The notes under the pieces are model-generated. The model worked only from the letters and a program-made list of their open reading frames with translations, searched no databases and had not been told where the DNA came from. The translations under genes were made by a program, and so were the position numbers. A stretch of 64,000 nt of DNA from Mycobacterium seoulense (GTDB lineage Bacteria; Actinomycetota; Actinomycetes; Mycobacteriales; Mycobacteriaceae): NCBI RefSeq assembly GCF_010731595.1, contig NZ_AP022582.1, positions 186,001 through 250,000 of the forward strand, written 5' to 3'. Below are positions 1-8,777 of the stretch, one piece after another. Each line of letters begins with the position of its first letter. The first letter of the stretch is position 1.

Positions 1-723
1 GCCCATCGACCGGAACCATTCGACCCCGTTGAGGATGATGGACGGCACGCTGGCAATCGTCTCGACGTTGTTGATCACCGTCGGGCAGCCGTAGAGCCCC
101 GCCACCGCGGGGAACGGCGGCCGCAGCCGTGGCTGGCCGCGCCGGCCTTCCAGCGAATCGAGCAGCGCCGTTTCCTCGCCGCAGATATACGCGCCGGCAC
201 CGGCGTGCACCACCAGCTCCAGGTCGAAGCCCGAGCCGTTGATGTCGCGGCCCAGGTATCCGGCGGCGTAGGCCTCGGCCACCGCGTTCTGCAGGCGGCG
301 CAGCACGGGCAGCACTTCCCCGCGCACGTAGATGAACGCGTGGCTGGCCCGGATCGCGTAGGCGGCGATGATGACGCCCTCGACGAGGACGTGCGGCGTC
401 GCCAGCATCAGCGGAATGTCTTTGCACGTACCGGGTTCCGACTCGTCGGCGTTGACCACCAGGTAGTGCGGCTTGGCGGCCGCGCCGGTGTCGCCCTGCG
501 GGATGAACGACCACTTCGTCCCGGTCGAGAAGCCGGCGCCGCCGCGCCCGCGCAGCCCGGAGTCCTTGACGGTGGCGATCACGTCGTCGGGCGCCATGGC
601 CAGCGCCTTCTTCATCGCCTCGTAGCCGTCGTGACGCCGGTAGGTCTCCAGGGTCCACGACTGCGGGTCGTCCCAGAACCGGCTGATGACCGGGGTCAGG
701 GGCGTGGCCTGTGAGTTCGTCAT
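1..723 (-). CDS. nuoF: NADH-quinone oxidoreductase subunit F (partial, C-terminus outside window)
   Basis: This is the first 241 codons of the FMN-binding subunit of respiratory complex I, which takes electrons from NADH into the flavin and the peripheral-arm iron-sulphur chain. The FMN/NADH signature [16 protein letters not shown] and the later [14 protein letters not shown] block are intact. The ATG at 723 overlaps the nuoE stop (ATGA), so translation is probably coupled. The gene runs off the left edge of the window, so the C-terminal 4Fe-4S ligands cannot be checked. The identity is firm from motifs and operon position. Confidence 0.97.
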   Translation of the reverse strand, partial: MTNSQATPLTPVISRFWDDPQSWTLETYRRHDGYEAMKKALAMAPDDVIATVKDSGLRGRGGAGFSTGTKWSFIPQGDTGAAAKPHYLVVNADESEPGTCKDIPLMLATPHVLVEGVIIAAYAIRASHAFIYVRGEVLPVLRRLQNAVAEAYAAGYLGRDINGSGFDLELVVHAGAGAYICGEETALLDSLEGRRGQPRLRPPFPAVAGLYGCPTVINNVETIASVPSIILNGVEWFRSMG

Positions 724-1478
724 GACTGGCCCGCCGGGGGAGTGGGGGCGGCCATGCCGAGTTCCTTGGCCACCTTCAGTCCGGCCAGGGTGGCCTCGCC
801 CGCGCCGCCCTGGCCTTCGTCGGCGCGCGGGTCGGGCAGGCCGGCCAGGATGCGCGACGTCTCGCGGAAGGCGCACAGCGGGGCGCCGCGGGTGGGCGGT
901 TTGGGCTCTCCGGAGCGCAGGGAGTCGACGAGTTCGCGCGCCGACTCCGGCGTCTGGTTGTCGTAGAACTCCCAGTTGACCATCACCACCGGCGCGTAAT
1001 CGCAGGCGGCGTTGCATTCGATGTGTTGCAGGGTGACCGAGCCGTCGGGGGTGGTCTCGTCGTTGCCGATACCCAAATGCTCTTTCAGGGCGTCGAATAC
1101 GGCGTCGCCGCCCATGACCGCGCACAGCGTGTTGGTGCAGACGCCGACGAGGTAGTCCCCGGTGGGTCCGCGACGGTACATCGTGTAGAAGCTCGCCACC
1201 GCCGACACCTCGGCGCCGGTCAGCCCCAGCTGCTCGCCGCAGAACTCCAAACCGGCCGGGGTCAGGTAGGAGTCCTCGGCCTGGACCAGGTGCAGCAGCG
1301 GCAGCAGCGCGGAGCGCTTGTTGGGGTAGCGGCCGATGATCTCCTTGGCGTCGACCTCGAGCCGCGCCCGGACTTCCGGTGAATACGTTTGCGGCGCACC
1401 CTCGGTGACGAACGCGTTGGGTTCCTCCGGCGGGGGTCCGAGCCGGATGAACACCGGCTGTCCTTGCGGGCCGGTCAC
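720..1478 (-). CDS. nuoE: NADH-quinone oxidoreductase subunit E
   Basis: This 252-residue subunit carries the N1a 2Fe-2S cluster of complex I. The four cluster cysteines are visible as C114-x4-C119 and C155-x3-C159 (GVCTNTLCA and HIECNAACD). I chose the GTG at 1478 because it overlaps the nuoD stop (GTGA), the same coupling used along this operon. The open frame continues far upstream, but only as a shadow of nuoD. The C-terminus extends about 50 residues past the thioredoxin-like domain in a Gly/Ala/Pro-rich tail, as in other mycobacterial NuoE proteins. Confidence 0.96.
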   Translation of the reverse strand: MTGPQGQPVFIRLGPPPEEPNAFVTEGAPQTYSPEVRARLEVDAKEIIGRYPNKRSALLPLLHLVQAEDSYLTPAGLEFCGEQLGLTGAEVSAVASFYTMYRRGPTGDYLVGVCTNTLCAVMGGDAVFDALKEHLGIGNDETTPDGSVTLQHIECNAACDYAPVVMVNWEFYDNQTPESARELVDSLRSGEPKPPTRGAPLCAFRETSRILAGLPDPRADEGQGGAGEATLAGLKVAKELGMAAPTPPAGQS

Positions 1479-2812
1479 CGGTCCACCCCGCCCATCACCG
1501 GGTCGATGCTGGCGACCGCGGTGATCAGGTCGGCCACCATGCCGCCCTCGCACATCGCGGCGACCGACTGCAGGTTGGTGAACGACGGGTCGCGGTAGTG
1601 CACCCGGTAGGGCCGGGTGCCGCCGTCGCTCACCATGTGCACGCCCAGCTCCCCGCGCGGCGACTCCACGGCGGTGTAGACCTGGCCCGCTGGAACCCTG
1701 ATGCCTTCGGTGACCAGCTTGAAGTGGTGGATCAACGCCTCCATCGAGCCGCCCATGATCTTGGCGATGTGCTCCGGTGAGTTGCCCATGCCGTCCGGGC
1801 CCACCTTCAGGTCGGCCGGCCAGGCGATCTTGCGGTCGGAGATCATGGTCGGGCCCGGCTTCAACTTGTCCAGACACTGCTCGACGATCTTGATCGACTC
1901 CCACATCTCGTTGACGCGAATCATGTAGCGCCCGTAAGCATCACACGTGTCGGCGGTCATCACGTCGAATTCGTAGTTTTCATATCCGCAGTACGGTTCG
2001 CTCTTGCGCAGATCGTGGGGCAACCCGGTGGCGCGCAGGATGGGCCCGGTGATGCCCAGCGCCATGCAGCCGGTCAGGTCGAGGTAGCCGATGTCCTGGG
2101 TGCGGGCCTTCCAGATGGCGTTCTCGTTGAGCAGATCGCCCATCTCGCGCAGCACCTGGCGCAGCGGCTTGAGGGCTTCGGCGATGTCGGTCTCGGCACC
2201 CGGCGGCAGGTCCTGCGCGACGCCCCCGGGCCGGATGTAGGCGCTGTTCATCCGCAAACCCGAGATCTTCTCGAACAGGGTCAGGACGATCTCGCGGCCG
2301 CGGAAACCGACGAACATCGGCGTCATGGCACCCAGCTCCATGCCGCCGGTGGCGAGTGCGACCAGATGCGAGGAGATCCGGTTGAGCTCCATCATCATCA
2401 CCCGGATGACGTTGACCCGCTCCGGGATCTGGTCGGTGATGCCGAGCAGTTTCTCCACGCCCAGGCAGTACGCGGTCTCGTTGAAAAACGGTGACAGGTA
2501 ATCCATTCGGGTCACGAAGGTGACGCCCTGGGTCCAGTACCGATATTCGAGGTTCTTCTCGATCCCGGTGTGCAGGTAGCCGATTCCGCAGCGGACCTCG
2601 GTGACCGTTTCCCCTTCGATCTCCAGGATCAGGCGCAGCACCCCGTGGGTGGACGGGTGCTGGGGACCCATGTTGACGACGATCCGCTCGCCGGGATCCG
2701 CCTTGCGGGCGGCGTCGACGATCTGTTCCCAGTCCTGGCCACCGGCGACCAACACGGTCTCCGGGCTTTCGGCGCCGCCTCCACCGTTGGTCGAGTCAGT
2801 GATTGTGCTCAT
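1475..2812 (-). CDS. nuoD: NADH-quinone oxidoreductase subunit D (49 kDa)
   Basis: This 445-residue peripheral-arm subunit helps form the quinone-binding pocket of complex I together with NuoB. The family signature [10 protein letters not shown] follows an acidic N-terminal leader of about 45 residues, and the long R-x-x-H/IRPGG region characteristic of 49-kDa subunits is present. The ATG at 2812 overlaps the nuoC stop by one base (TGATG). In M. tuberculosis the response regulator encoded upstream of nuo has been linked to NuoD, and an equivalent regulator gene lies upstream here at 4746-5159. Confidence 0.97.
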   Translation of the reverse strand: MSTITDSTNGGGGAESPETVLVAGGQDWEQIVDAARKADPGERIVVNMGPQHPSTHGVLRLILEIEGETVTEVRCGIGYLHTGIEKNLEYRYWTQGVTFVTRMDYLSPFFNETAYCLGVEKLLGITDQIPERVNVIRVMMMELNRISSHLVALATGGMELGAMTPMFVGFRGREIVLTLFEKISGLRMNSAYIRPGGVAQDLPPGAETDIAEALKPLRQVLREMGDLLNENAIWKARTQDIGYLDLTGCMALGITGPILRATGLPHDLRKSEPYCGYENYEFDVMTADTCDAYGRYMIRVNEMWESIKIVEQCLDKLKPGPTMISDRKIAWPADLKVGPDGMGNSPEHIAKIMGGSMEALIHHFKLVTEGIRVPAGQVYTAVESPRGELGVHMVSDGGTRPYRVHYRDPSFTNLQSVAAMCEGGMVADLITAVASIDPVMGGVDR

Positions 2813-3537
2813 CAGTTGTACGCTCTCCGCTCGTCGGGCGGGGGTATCTGGGCTCCCTTGTACTCCACCGGGATGCCGCCGAGGGGATAGTCCTTGCGTT
2901 GCGGGTGGCCATGCCAGTCGTCGGGCATCTCGATGCGCGTCAGCGACGGGTGTCCGTCGAAGATGATGCCGAAGAAGTCGTATGTTTCGCGCTCGTGCCA
3001 GTCGCTGGTCGGATAGACCCCGTACAGGGACGGGATGTGCGGATCCTCGTCGGGCACAGCCACTTCCAGGCGGACGCGGCGATTGTGCGTGATCGACTGC
3101 AACGGGTACACCGCGTGTAGTTCGCGGCCCGTCTCGTGCGGGTAGTGCACCCCGCTGACACCCAGGCACATCTCGAACCGCAGCTGCGGCTCGTCGCGCA
3201 GGCGCTGGGCGAGGGCCACCAGCTTGTCGCGGCGGACGTGCAGCGTCAGCTCGTCGCGGTACACCACGACTTTCTCTACCGCTTCTTCGAATTCGACACC
3301 GCTGCCGCTCAACGCCTCGGCGAGCCGGTCCACCACGTCGTCGAAGTAGCCGCCGTAGGGCCGCGGGCTGCTGCCCGGGAGGGTGATCTGCCGCACCAGC
3401 CGTCCGTAGCCGGTGGTGTCGCCGGAATCGGAGATGCCGAACATGCCGCGGCGCACCCCGATCACCTCGCCGTCGGCGCGGGGCGGCCCGCCGCCTTCGG
3501 TCGCCGCTTCCTGAGGGTCGTGATCCGGCGAGCTCAT
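2812..3537 (-). CDS. nuoC: NADH-quinone oxidoreductase subunit C (30 kDa)
   Basis: This 241-residue peripheral-arm subunit packs against NuoD and NuoB. The family signature [20 protein letters not shown] is present, followed by the RKDYPLGG segment. NuoC and NuoD are separate genes here, unlike the fused NuoCD of enterobacteria. The ATG at 3537 overlaps the nuoB stop (ATGA). The first 50 or so residues are acidic and poorly conserved, as in other mycobacteria. Confidence 0.96.
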   Translation of the reverse strand: MSSPDHDPQEAATEGGGPPRADGEVIGVRRGMFGISDSGDTTGYGRLVRQITLPGSSPRPYGGYFDDVVDRLAEALSGSGVEFEEAVEKVVVYRDELTLHVRRDKLVALAQRLRDEPQLRFEMCLGVSGVHYPHETGRELHAVYPLQSITHNRRVRLEVAVPDEDPHIPSLYGVYPTSDWHERETYDFFGIIFDGHPSLTRIEMPDDWHGHPQRKDYPLGGIPVEYKGAQIPPPDERRAYN

Positions 3538-4088
3538 CGCAGCAGCCCGCGCATCTCGATCGTGGGCCGGGCCGACAGCGCCGCCTGCTCGGCCTCGGCG
3601 ATCGCTTCTTCGCGGTTGACGCCCAGCGGCATCTGTTGAATCTTCTCGTGCAGCTTGAGGATTGCGTGCAGCAGCATCTCCGGGCGCGGCGGGCAGCCGG
3701 GCAGGTAGATGTCCACCGGGACGATGTGGTCCACGCCCTGCACGATCGCGTAGTTGTTGAACATCCCGCCGGACGACGCGCACACGCCCATGGCCAGCAC
3801 CCACTTCGGCTCGCCCATCTGGTCGTAGATCTGGCGCAGCACCGGTGCCATCTTCTGGCTCACCCGCCCGGCCACGATCATCAGGTCCGCCTGCCGCGGC
3901 GTCGCCGAGAACCGCTCCATGCCGAACCGCGCGATGTCGAATCTCGGCCCGGCCGTTGCCATCATCTCGATGGCGCAGCAGGCCAACCCGAACGTCGCCG
4001 GCCACAGGGAGTTCTTGCGGACATAGCCGGCCACCTTCTCGACCGTCGACAGCAGAATCCCACCGGGCAGCTGTTCTTCGAGACCCAC
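3534..4088 (-). CDS. nuoB: NADH-quinone oxidoreductase subunit B (PSST, N2 cluster)
   Basis: This 184-residue subunit holds the terminal 4Fe-4S cluster N2, which reduces quinone. The expected ligands are visible: the tandem cysteines C37-C38 ([12 protein letters not shown]), C103 (GVCASSGG) and C132 (PGCPPRPEM). The start is the ATG at 4088, seven bases after the nuoA stop. Length and all cluster ligands match the family, so nothing suggests loss of function. Confidence 0.97.
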   Translation of the reverse strand: MGLEEQLPGGILLSTVEKVAGYVRKNSLWPATFGLACCAIEMMATAGPRFDIARFGMERFSATPRQADLMIVAGRVSQKMAPVLRQIYDQMGEPKWVLAMGVCASSGGMFNNYAIVQGVDHIVPVDIYLPGCPPRPEMLLHAILKLHEKIQQMPLGVNREEAIAEAEQAALSARPTIEMRGLLR

Positions 4089-4095
4089 GTCTACC

Positions 4096-4473
4096 TCAAT
4101 CCCACGTCAGGCCGCCGCGGCGCCACACATAGGCGTACGCCACGAAAACCGTGAGCATGAACACCACCATCTCGACCAACGCGAACGTTCCCAGCGCGTC
4201 ATAACTGACCGCCCAGGGATACAAGAACACGATTTCGATGTCGAAGACGATAAACAGCATTGCGGTCAGGTAATACTTCACCGGGAACCGCTGGCCGGGC
4301 GTCGCGTGCGGGCCACTCACCGACGTTGCGGTGGGCTCGATGCCGCACTCGTAGGGGGCCATCTTCGACTTGTTGTAGCGCGACGGGCCGGCCAGGCTCG
4401 CGATCACCACCGATCCGACGGCGAAGGCCGCGGCGATCGCTCCGAGTACCAGGATGGGTATGTAGACGTTCAA
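4096..4473 (-). CDS. nuoA: NADH-quinone oxidoreductase subunit A (membrane)
   Basis: This 125-residue membrane subunit of complex I has three hydrophobic helices: an N-terminal one ([20 protein letters not shown]), a middle one around [19 protein letters not shown], and a C-terminal one around [20 protein letters not shown] place the start at a TTG at 4473, reading L-N-V-Y-I-P-I-L, which matches the N-terminus of mycobacterial NuoA. A GGAG sits about 8 bases upstream of it. The open frame upstream has a Pro/Arg-rich composition unlike any NuoA. It is the first gene of the nuo operon. Confidence 0.95.
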   Translation of the reverse strand: MNVYIPILVLGAIAAAFAVGSVVIASLAGPSRYNKSKMAPYECGIEPTATSVSGPHATPGQRFPVKYYLTAMLFIVFDIEIVFLYPWAVSYDALGTFALVEMVVFMLTVFVAYAYVWRRGGLTWD

Positions 4474-4745
4474 CTCGCTCCAAGATCTCCTCGTACGGGC
4501 CGCCGGTGCGGCGGCCGGGCGGGGGGCCGGGCTGCTGTGACGCACCCGGGCCGCGGGCAATCACAGTGACCTCCACAACATAGCGTCGTGAAGGCGGGTG
4601 TGTTTTGTCGGGGTGGGGGTATTCGTTTCGTTTTTGTGTCGCCGCAACCGGGCGGCCCGTCGCATCGGGCGGCCCGCTCGGGATCAACGCGCAATCCGCG
4701 CCCGCCGGTAACCCGGTGGGCGCGGTATCGACGCAGGTGAAAGCG
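4474..4745 (-). promoter_or_regulatory. intergenic region upstream of nuoA (likely nuo operon promoter)
   Basis: These 272 bases separate the response-regulator stop from nuoA and contain no convincing gene. In M. tuberculosis a PPE gene (Rv3144c) sits here in the opposite orientation; no PPE reading frame is visible. The region must carry the nuo promoter unless nuo is read through from the upstream regulator gene. I could not identify defined -10 or -35 boxes. Confidence 0.45.
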
Positions 4746-5159
4746 CTAGCGGGTGGGGGTGCGGAGCAGTCCGAGCACCGTGCGGCCCAGCACGATGGGA
4801 TCGATGGGATGCGGCACGGCGGCCTCGGCCCGCGACCAGTTCGCCAGCCAGGCATCGTCCGGGCGTCCGGTGAGCACCACGATCGGCGGGCAGGTCGCGA
4901 GTTCGTCCTTGAGTTGTTTGGCGATTCCCATGCCGCCGGTGGGCGTGGCCTCCCCGTCCAGGATGGCCAAGTCGATGCCGCCCTCGTCCATCTGCCGCAC
5001 CACCATCGGGGCGGTCGCCACCTCGAGGTAGGTCAGCTCGGGCAGGTCCGGGTGCAGATGCTTGCCCAGTGCCCGGATCACTTGTTCGCGGGTTCTGGCG
5101 TTATCGCTGTAGACCAGGATCCGCAGGGCGACGCTGGATTCGGGGCTGGAGTCCGACAC
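4746..5159 (-). CDS. response regulator receiver-domain protein (Rv3143-like)
   Basis: This 137-residue protein consists of one receiver domain with no DNA-binding output domain. The hydrophobic strand LAILDGEATPTGGMGIAKQL carries the candidate phospho-acceptor region, and PPIVVLTGRPDD matches the conserved Ser/Thr strand. It sits directly upstream of nuoA in the same orientation, as Rv3143 does in M. tuberculosis. The first acidic residues of a classical receiver are replaced by Ser/Asn (VYSDNAR), so phosphorylation may be atypical. Its likely role is protein-protein regulation near complex I. That role is inferred from position and homology, not shown by the sequence. Confidence 0.85.
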   Translation of the reverse strand: MSDSSPESSVALRILVYSDNARTREQVIRALGKHLHPDLPELTYLEVATAPMVVRQMDEGGIDLAILDGEATPTGGMGIAKQLKDELATCPPIVVLTGRPDDAWLANWSRAEAAVPHPIDPIVLGRTVLGLLRTPTR

Positions 5160-5189
5160 GGTGCAGATGCTACTGGTGTCGCACCGGCT

Positions 5190-5726
5190 TTACTGGGCAG
5201 CCCGCGCGAAGACGGCTTCGGCCGCCGCGGTGGCCGTCGATCCGATCATGCCGAGGCGGTTCCAGCCCAGGTCGAACTGGGTGCGGTCGATCTTGGCCTC
5301 CGCCGCGATCCGGATCGACCCGTCGTCGAGCTCGGTGATCGTGGCGGGCAGGGGCAGCGGCGCGGTGATGCCTTTGATGGTGCAGGCGGCCCGCAGCTCG
5401 GCGGCCTTGCCTTTGGTCGGCTGCACGCCGGTGACGACGACGCTGATCTCGCCGAAGCGCTCGACGTCGAAGAAGTCTGCCGAGCGCAGGTGCTTGTCGC
5501 GGCGGCCGATCCCGGTGTCCAGGGACGCGGCGCGGATGTCGAGGCGGCCGAAAACCGCGCCCTTGCCCGTCAGTTGGCCGTCGCCGCTGAACTCGGTGAA
5601 CCGGCCCTTGACGCGCAGCAGGCCCCACATGTTGGCGATCTTGAAGGTGATCGCCGAGCGGTCCGGGACGAGGTTCCACACCCCGGCCAGGTCGGGATCG
5701 TTCAGCAGTGTTTCCAGAGTCGTCAT
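5190..5726 (-). CDS. YceI family lipocalin-like protein
   Basis: This protein of about 178 residues has the YceI fold, a lipocalin-like barrel that binds isoprenoid or other lipid-like ligands. The pattern VWNLVPDRSAITFK at the N-terminus, RLDIRAASLDTGIGRRDKHLRSADFFDVERF in the middle and KIDRTQFDLGWNRLGM near the end is typical. There is no signal peptide, so it is probably cytosolic. An ATG at 5738 (MGVTM...) is an alternative start; I prefer 5726 because it gives the usual MTTLE N-terminus after a GGGGG stretch. It lies 21 bases after the NTF2-like gene stop. Confidence 0.85.
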   Translation of the reverse strand: MTTLETLLNDPDLAGVWNLVPDRSAITFKIANMWGLLRVKGRFTEFSGDGQLTGKGAVFGRLDIRAASLDTGIGRRDKHLRSADFFDVERFGEISVVVTGVQPTKGKAAELRAACTIKGITAPLPLPATITELDDGSIRIAAEAKIDRTQFDLGWNRLGMIGSTATAAAEAVFARAAQ

Positions 5727-5759
5727 CGTCACCCCCATCTCTCGTGGCGAATCTAACGG

Positions 5760-6161
5760 CTAGCCCATCAGTGGCGCGATCTCGGCCGGGTCGAAGTACT
5801 CGTCGATCCGGTCGAGCCGGCCGCCGGGGCCCACCCTGATCACGATGCAGACGCGCATCGAGATCGATTGGCCCGCATGGCCGGTGGCGTGCAGGACGTG
5901 CTGCTGGACGAAGCCGCCCTCGAAGAATTGCCGGTCCAGGATTTCGTAGTGGCGTTCGGTGGTCGCGCCGACGAACCAGTCGATGACCCGCAGCGCGCGG
6001 GCCTTGCCGTCCGGCTTGGAGGGGTCGCGCCGCGCGCCGGCCCGCCAAACCGCGATGTCGTCGCTCCACATCCGCTCAACCGCGGCGACGTCGCCCTTTT
6101 CGATCGCGGTGAACAGGCGGTCGGCCGCGTCGGCGACGATTTCCGTACTCGCAGCGGGCAT
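5760..6161 (-). CDS. NTF2-like / SnoaL-like fold protein
   Basis: This 133-residue protein has the cone-shaped NTF2-like fold used by ketosteroid isomerases, limonene epoxide hydrolases and many ligand-binding proteins. The typical start (ADRLFTAIEKGDVAAVERMWSDDIAVW) and end (GRLDRIDEYFDPAEIAPL) are clear. No substrate can be read from the sequence. Its gene begins 10 bases after the DUF6285-like gene and belongs to the catabolic run upstream, so an isomerase or hydratase-like role in that pathway is possible. Confidence 0.8.
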   Translation of the reverse strand: MPAASTEIVADAADRLFTAIEKGDVAAVERMWSDDIAVWRAGARRDPSKPDGKARALRVIDWFVGATTERHYEILDRQFFEGGFVQQHVLHATGHAGQSISMRVCIVIRVGPGGRLDRIDEYFDPAEIAPLMG

Positions 6162-6171
6162 GATGTCGCTC

Positions 6172-6528
6172 CTATTCGCTGTCGTCGTTGTCGGCGCTGT
6201 CGTATCCGGGGTGGGCGGCCGCCACCCGGCGCCGCACCAGGGTGCGCAGGCAGGCGGTGACCTCCCGGGCCCGTCCGTCCAGCTCGCCCGCCCGGATCGC
6301 GGCGGCCAGCTCTTCCTCGTCGGCGAAGCCCAGGTCGGCCAGCGCGGCGCGGGACTCGGCCTCGCTCTCGTCGAGCAGTTCGCGCTCGACGATGCGCAAG
6401 GCGTTGGCGGCCACCCTCGCGTGGAAGTTGACCTGCCCGCTGGTCGCCGCCCGCACGTCGGTCTCCAGGAATTCGGCCACCGCGGCCACCAACTCGGCCG
6501 CGAGCGGACGGCCGTACGGCCCGATCAT
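6172..6528 (-). CDS. DUF6285-like small protein, likely partner of the adjacent kinase (LvaB-like)
   Basis: This 118-residue, mostly helical protein (RPLAAELVAAVAEFLE..., NFHARVAANALRIVERELL...) matches the small subunit that accompanies APH-fold acyl-CoA kinases. In Pseudomonas putida the equivalent small protein, LvaB, is needed by the kinase LvaA for phosphorylating 4-hydroxyacyl-CoA. The ATG at 6528 overlaps the stop of the kinase gene (ATGA), so the two are almost certainly made together. The longer open frame upstream of this start is a shadow of the kinase gene. The family assignment is by pattern recognition and gene context. Confidence 0.75.
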   Translation of the reverse strand: MIGPYGRPLAAELVAAVAEFLETDVRAATSGQVNFHARVAANALRIVERELLDESEAESRAALADLGFADEEELAAAIRAGELDGRAREVTACLRTLVRRRVAAAHPGYDSADNDDSE

Positions 6529-7523
6529 TCCGGGACCTCTTCGAGCAGGTCGAGCAGGTCCCACTCGGTCTCGCACACGCGGCGACCGATCGCGGCCAGC
6601 TCCACCGAGCGGAACTGACCGCTCAAGTGCCGCTCCGCCTGGTAGCGGCAGATGACGCCCCAGCGCAGCGTGGCCAGCACCAGCCACCAGTGAAACGCCA
6701 CCCGGTCGACGCTGGTCCCGCCGGCCTGTTCGTAGGCGCGAAGGAAGCTCTCGATGCTGCCGAGGCCGCCGGCGCCGAGGCTGGCGGGCGCGCCGAAGCG
6801 CCAGGCCCGGATGCAGAACCAGGCGAGGTCGTCGTACGGGTCGCCGCGGTGCACCAGCTCCCAGTCGAGGACGGCGGCCAGCCGCGAGCCGTCGACGATG
6901 AGGTTGCCCATCCGGTAGTCGCCGTGCACCAGGACGTCCGCCGACGGCTTGGCCTTTCGAGGCCGGTTGAGCTCGAGCCAGCGAAACGCCCATTCGAAGG
7001 TGGCCGTGGTGTCACCCATGGCGTCGAGCCGTTCGCGCCACTGCATGAGCGGGTCCTCATCCGCCAGGCCGGGGATGCGCGGGTCGGCGCGGTGGATGGC
7101 CGCCAGGGCCTGCGCGCATTGCCGCAGCAGTCCCGCCCGGGCCGCTTGCCCACCCGCGGCGTCGAGCTGACGCTGGATGCGCCTGACGATGGTCTCGCCC
7201 GCGATCTCTTCGCAGATCAGAAACGGATTGCCCAGCGCGGCAGGCGAATCGTCGGCGACGAGGACGTGGGGGACCGGGGCGCCGGCGGCCGCCGCCGCGG
7301 CCTGCGCGCGCGCCTCCAGCTCCATGCCGGCGTGCATGTCGTCGGGCGCGCCGGTGCGCAGGATCAGTGCCTGGCGCCGGTCGCCGGTGACGGCGTCGAA
7401 CGCCCAGGTGGAGCGGCTCGCGCCGCCGGTCAGGGCGCGCAGGTTCTCCACCGTGACATCGGCGCCCAGCACCGGCGCCAGTTTCGCGGCGAGTCGAGAG
7501 GCCAGCTCCTCGGTCGTCGTCAC
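6525..7523 (-). CDS. aminoglycoside-phosphotransferase-fold kinase (LvaA / ACAD10-11 kinase-domain type)
   Basis: This 332-residue APH-fold kinase has the catalytic loop VHGDYRMGN (H200-G-D202 to N207) and the metal-binding DWE at residues 220-222. The phosphate-contact segment near GGASRSTW is at residues 33-40. Relatives sit beside an acyl-CoA dehydrogenase gene in bacteria or are fused to one in ACAD10/ACAD11, where the kinase phosphorylates the 4-hydroxyl of acyl-CoA; antibiotic resistance is not the likely role. The start is a GTG at 7523 overlapping the dehydrogenase stop (GTGA). Substrate chain length is unknown. Confidence 0.88.
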   Translation of the reverse strand: MTTTEELASRLAAKLAPVLGADVTVENLRALTGGASRSTWAFDAVTGDRRQALILRTGAPDDMHAGMELEARAQAAAAAAGAPVPHVLVADDSPAALGNPFLICEEIAGETIVRRIQRQLDAAGGQAARAGLLRQCAQALAAIHRADPRIPGLADEDPLMQWRERLDAMGDTTATFEWAFRWLELNRPRKAKPSADVLVHGDYRMGNLIVDGSRLAAVLDWELVHRGDPYDDLAWFCIRAWRFGAPASLGAGGLGSIESFLRAYEQAGGTSVDRVAFHWWLVLATLRWGVICRYQAERHLSGQFRSVELAAIGRRVCETEWDLLDLLEEVPE

Positions 7524-8755
7524 TTGCCAAACTTAAACAGCCGCTGCGCCACCCGGCGAATCTGGATCTCCTCGGCTCCCTCGGTGATCCGGTAGCGGCG
7601 GTGGTGCCGATAGATGTGCTCGAACGGTTCGTGCCGGCTGTAGCCCAGGCCGCCGAAGATCTGCATGGCCCGGTCGGCGGCGTCGCAGACGAGGCGGTTG
7701 GCCCGATAGTTGGCCATCGACACCTTGTCCGAGACCTCCATGTGGTGGTCCCGGTCGAGGTGCCAGGCGGCGTAGGCCACCAGCAGTCGCACCATCTGGG
7801 CTTCGGTCTGCAATTCGGCCAGCGGCCATTGCACGGCCTGGTTGACCGACAGCGGTTTGCCGAAGACGGACCGTTGGCCGGCGTATTCGGCGGCGCGGTC
7901 GATGCAGTACTGGGCCGCGCCCAGGCTGCTGGCCGCCTGCCGAATCCTGTTCTCGTGCAGGAACGTCTGCGCGACCTCCAGGCCGCGGTCCACCTCGCCG
8001 AGCACCGCGTCGGCGGGCACCCGGACGTCGGTCAACCGTACTTCGCCGTGGTCGGTCGGCATGTTGAACGTCCACCAGTAGTAGGGGATTTCGAAGCCGG
8101 GCGCATCGGTCGGTACCAGAAACGCCGTGATGCCCCGCGGCTGGCCCGGCTCACCGGACGTGCGGGCGAAGACCAGGTCGTGGGTCGCGCGGTGGACCCC
8201 GGTGTTGAACCGCTTGGACCCGTTGATCACCCAGCCGTCGCCGTCGGCTTGCCCGCGGGTCTCCAGCCAGGTGGCGTCCGAGCCGTGCTGCGGCTCGGTC
8301 AGGCCGAACGCCATGGACCGCTCGCCGGTGATCAGCGCTTCGGACCACAGCCGTCGCTGCTCCTCGGTGCCGAAGCGCTCCATCATGATCACCTGGGGGA
8401 AGTTCCCGACGATCGAGGACTCGTTCTGCAGGTCGTTGTGCAGGCCAAGACCCTTGTGCGCGAGGTGCTCCCGGATGACCGCCATGTCGACGTTGGTGCC
8501 GTCCCGGCCGCCCAGCGCGGCCGGTAGCCCGTACCGCAGCCAGCCCGCCTTGTCGGCGCGCCTGCGCATCTCGGCCAGCAGGTCCTCCCACTCGCGGGTG
8601 GGGATGCCGTCGTTGTCCCAGTCGGTGCGGGCGTGTTCGCGGCGCTTGTCGAAATACTGGATGTGTTCGCGCTCCAGGGGTTTGATCTCGGACTCGATGA
8701 ACTCGTCCATCTCCGCGAGCAGGCCCGGAAGGTGTTCGGGCAGTGTGAAATCCAC
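7520..8755 (-). CDS. acyl-CoA dehydrogenase family protein (LvaC / ACAD11-like partner)
   Basis: This 411-residue flavoprotein of the acyl-CoA dehydrogenase fold has the FAD/substrate loops GLTEPQHGSDATWLETR and DGWVINGSKRFNTG, and the C-terminal pattern QIFGGLGYSRHEPFEHIYRHHRRYRITEGAEEI. It is followed, with overlap, by the kinase and DUF6285-like genes, a trio that acts on 4-hydroxyacyl-CoA in other organisms. There the enzyme eliminates the phosphate instead of simply oxidising the acyl chain. The gene begins 22 bases after the TetR stop. An ordinary beta-oxidation role is the alternative. Confidence 0.9.
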   Translation of the reverse strand: MDFTLPEHLPGLLAEMDEFIESEIKPLEREHIQYFDKRREHARTDWDNDGIPTREWEDLLAEMRRRADKAGWLRYGLPAALGGRDGTNVDMAVIREHLAHKGLGLHNDLQNESSIVGNFPQVIMMERFGTEEQRRLWSEALITGERSMAFGLTEPQHGSDATWLETRGQADGDGWVINGSKRFNTGVHRATHDLVFARTSGEPGQPRGITAFLVPTDAPGFEIPYYWWTFNMPTDHGEVRLTDVRVPADAVLGEVDRGLEVAQTFLHENRIRQAASSLGAAQYCIDRAAEYAGQRSVFGKPLSVNQAVQWPLAELQTEAQMVRLLVAYAAWHLDRDHHMEVSDKVSMANYRANRLVCDAADRAMQIFGGLGYSRHEPFEHIYRHHRRYRITEGAEEIQIRRVAQRLFKFGK

Positions 8756-8777
8756 TGGTGTCTCCTTTGGGAAAGGC

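Noticed and set aside
6525..7523. Aminoglycoside resistance kinase
   Set aside because: The APH fold is present, but the coupling to an acyl-CoA dehydrogenase and a DUF6285-like gene points to acyl-CoA metabolism.
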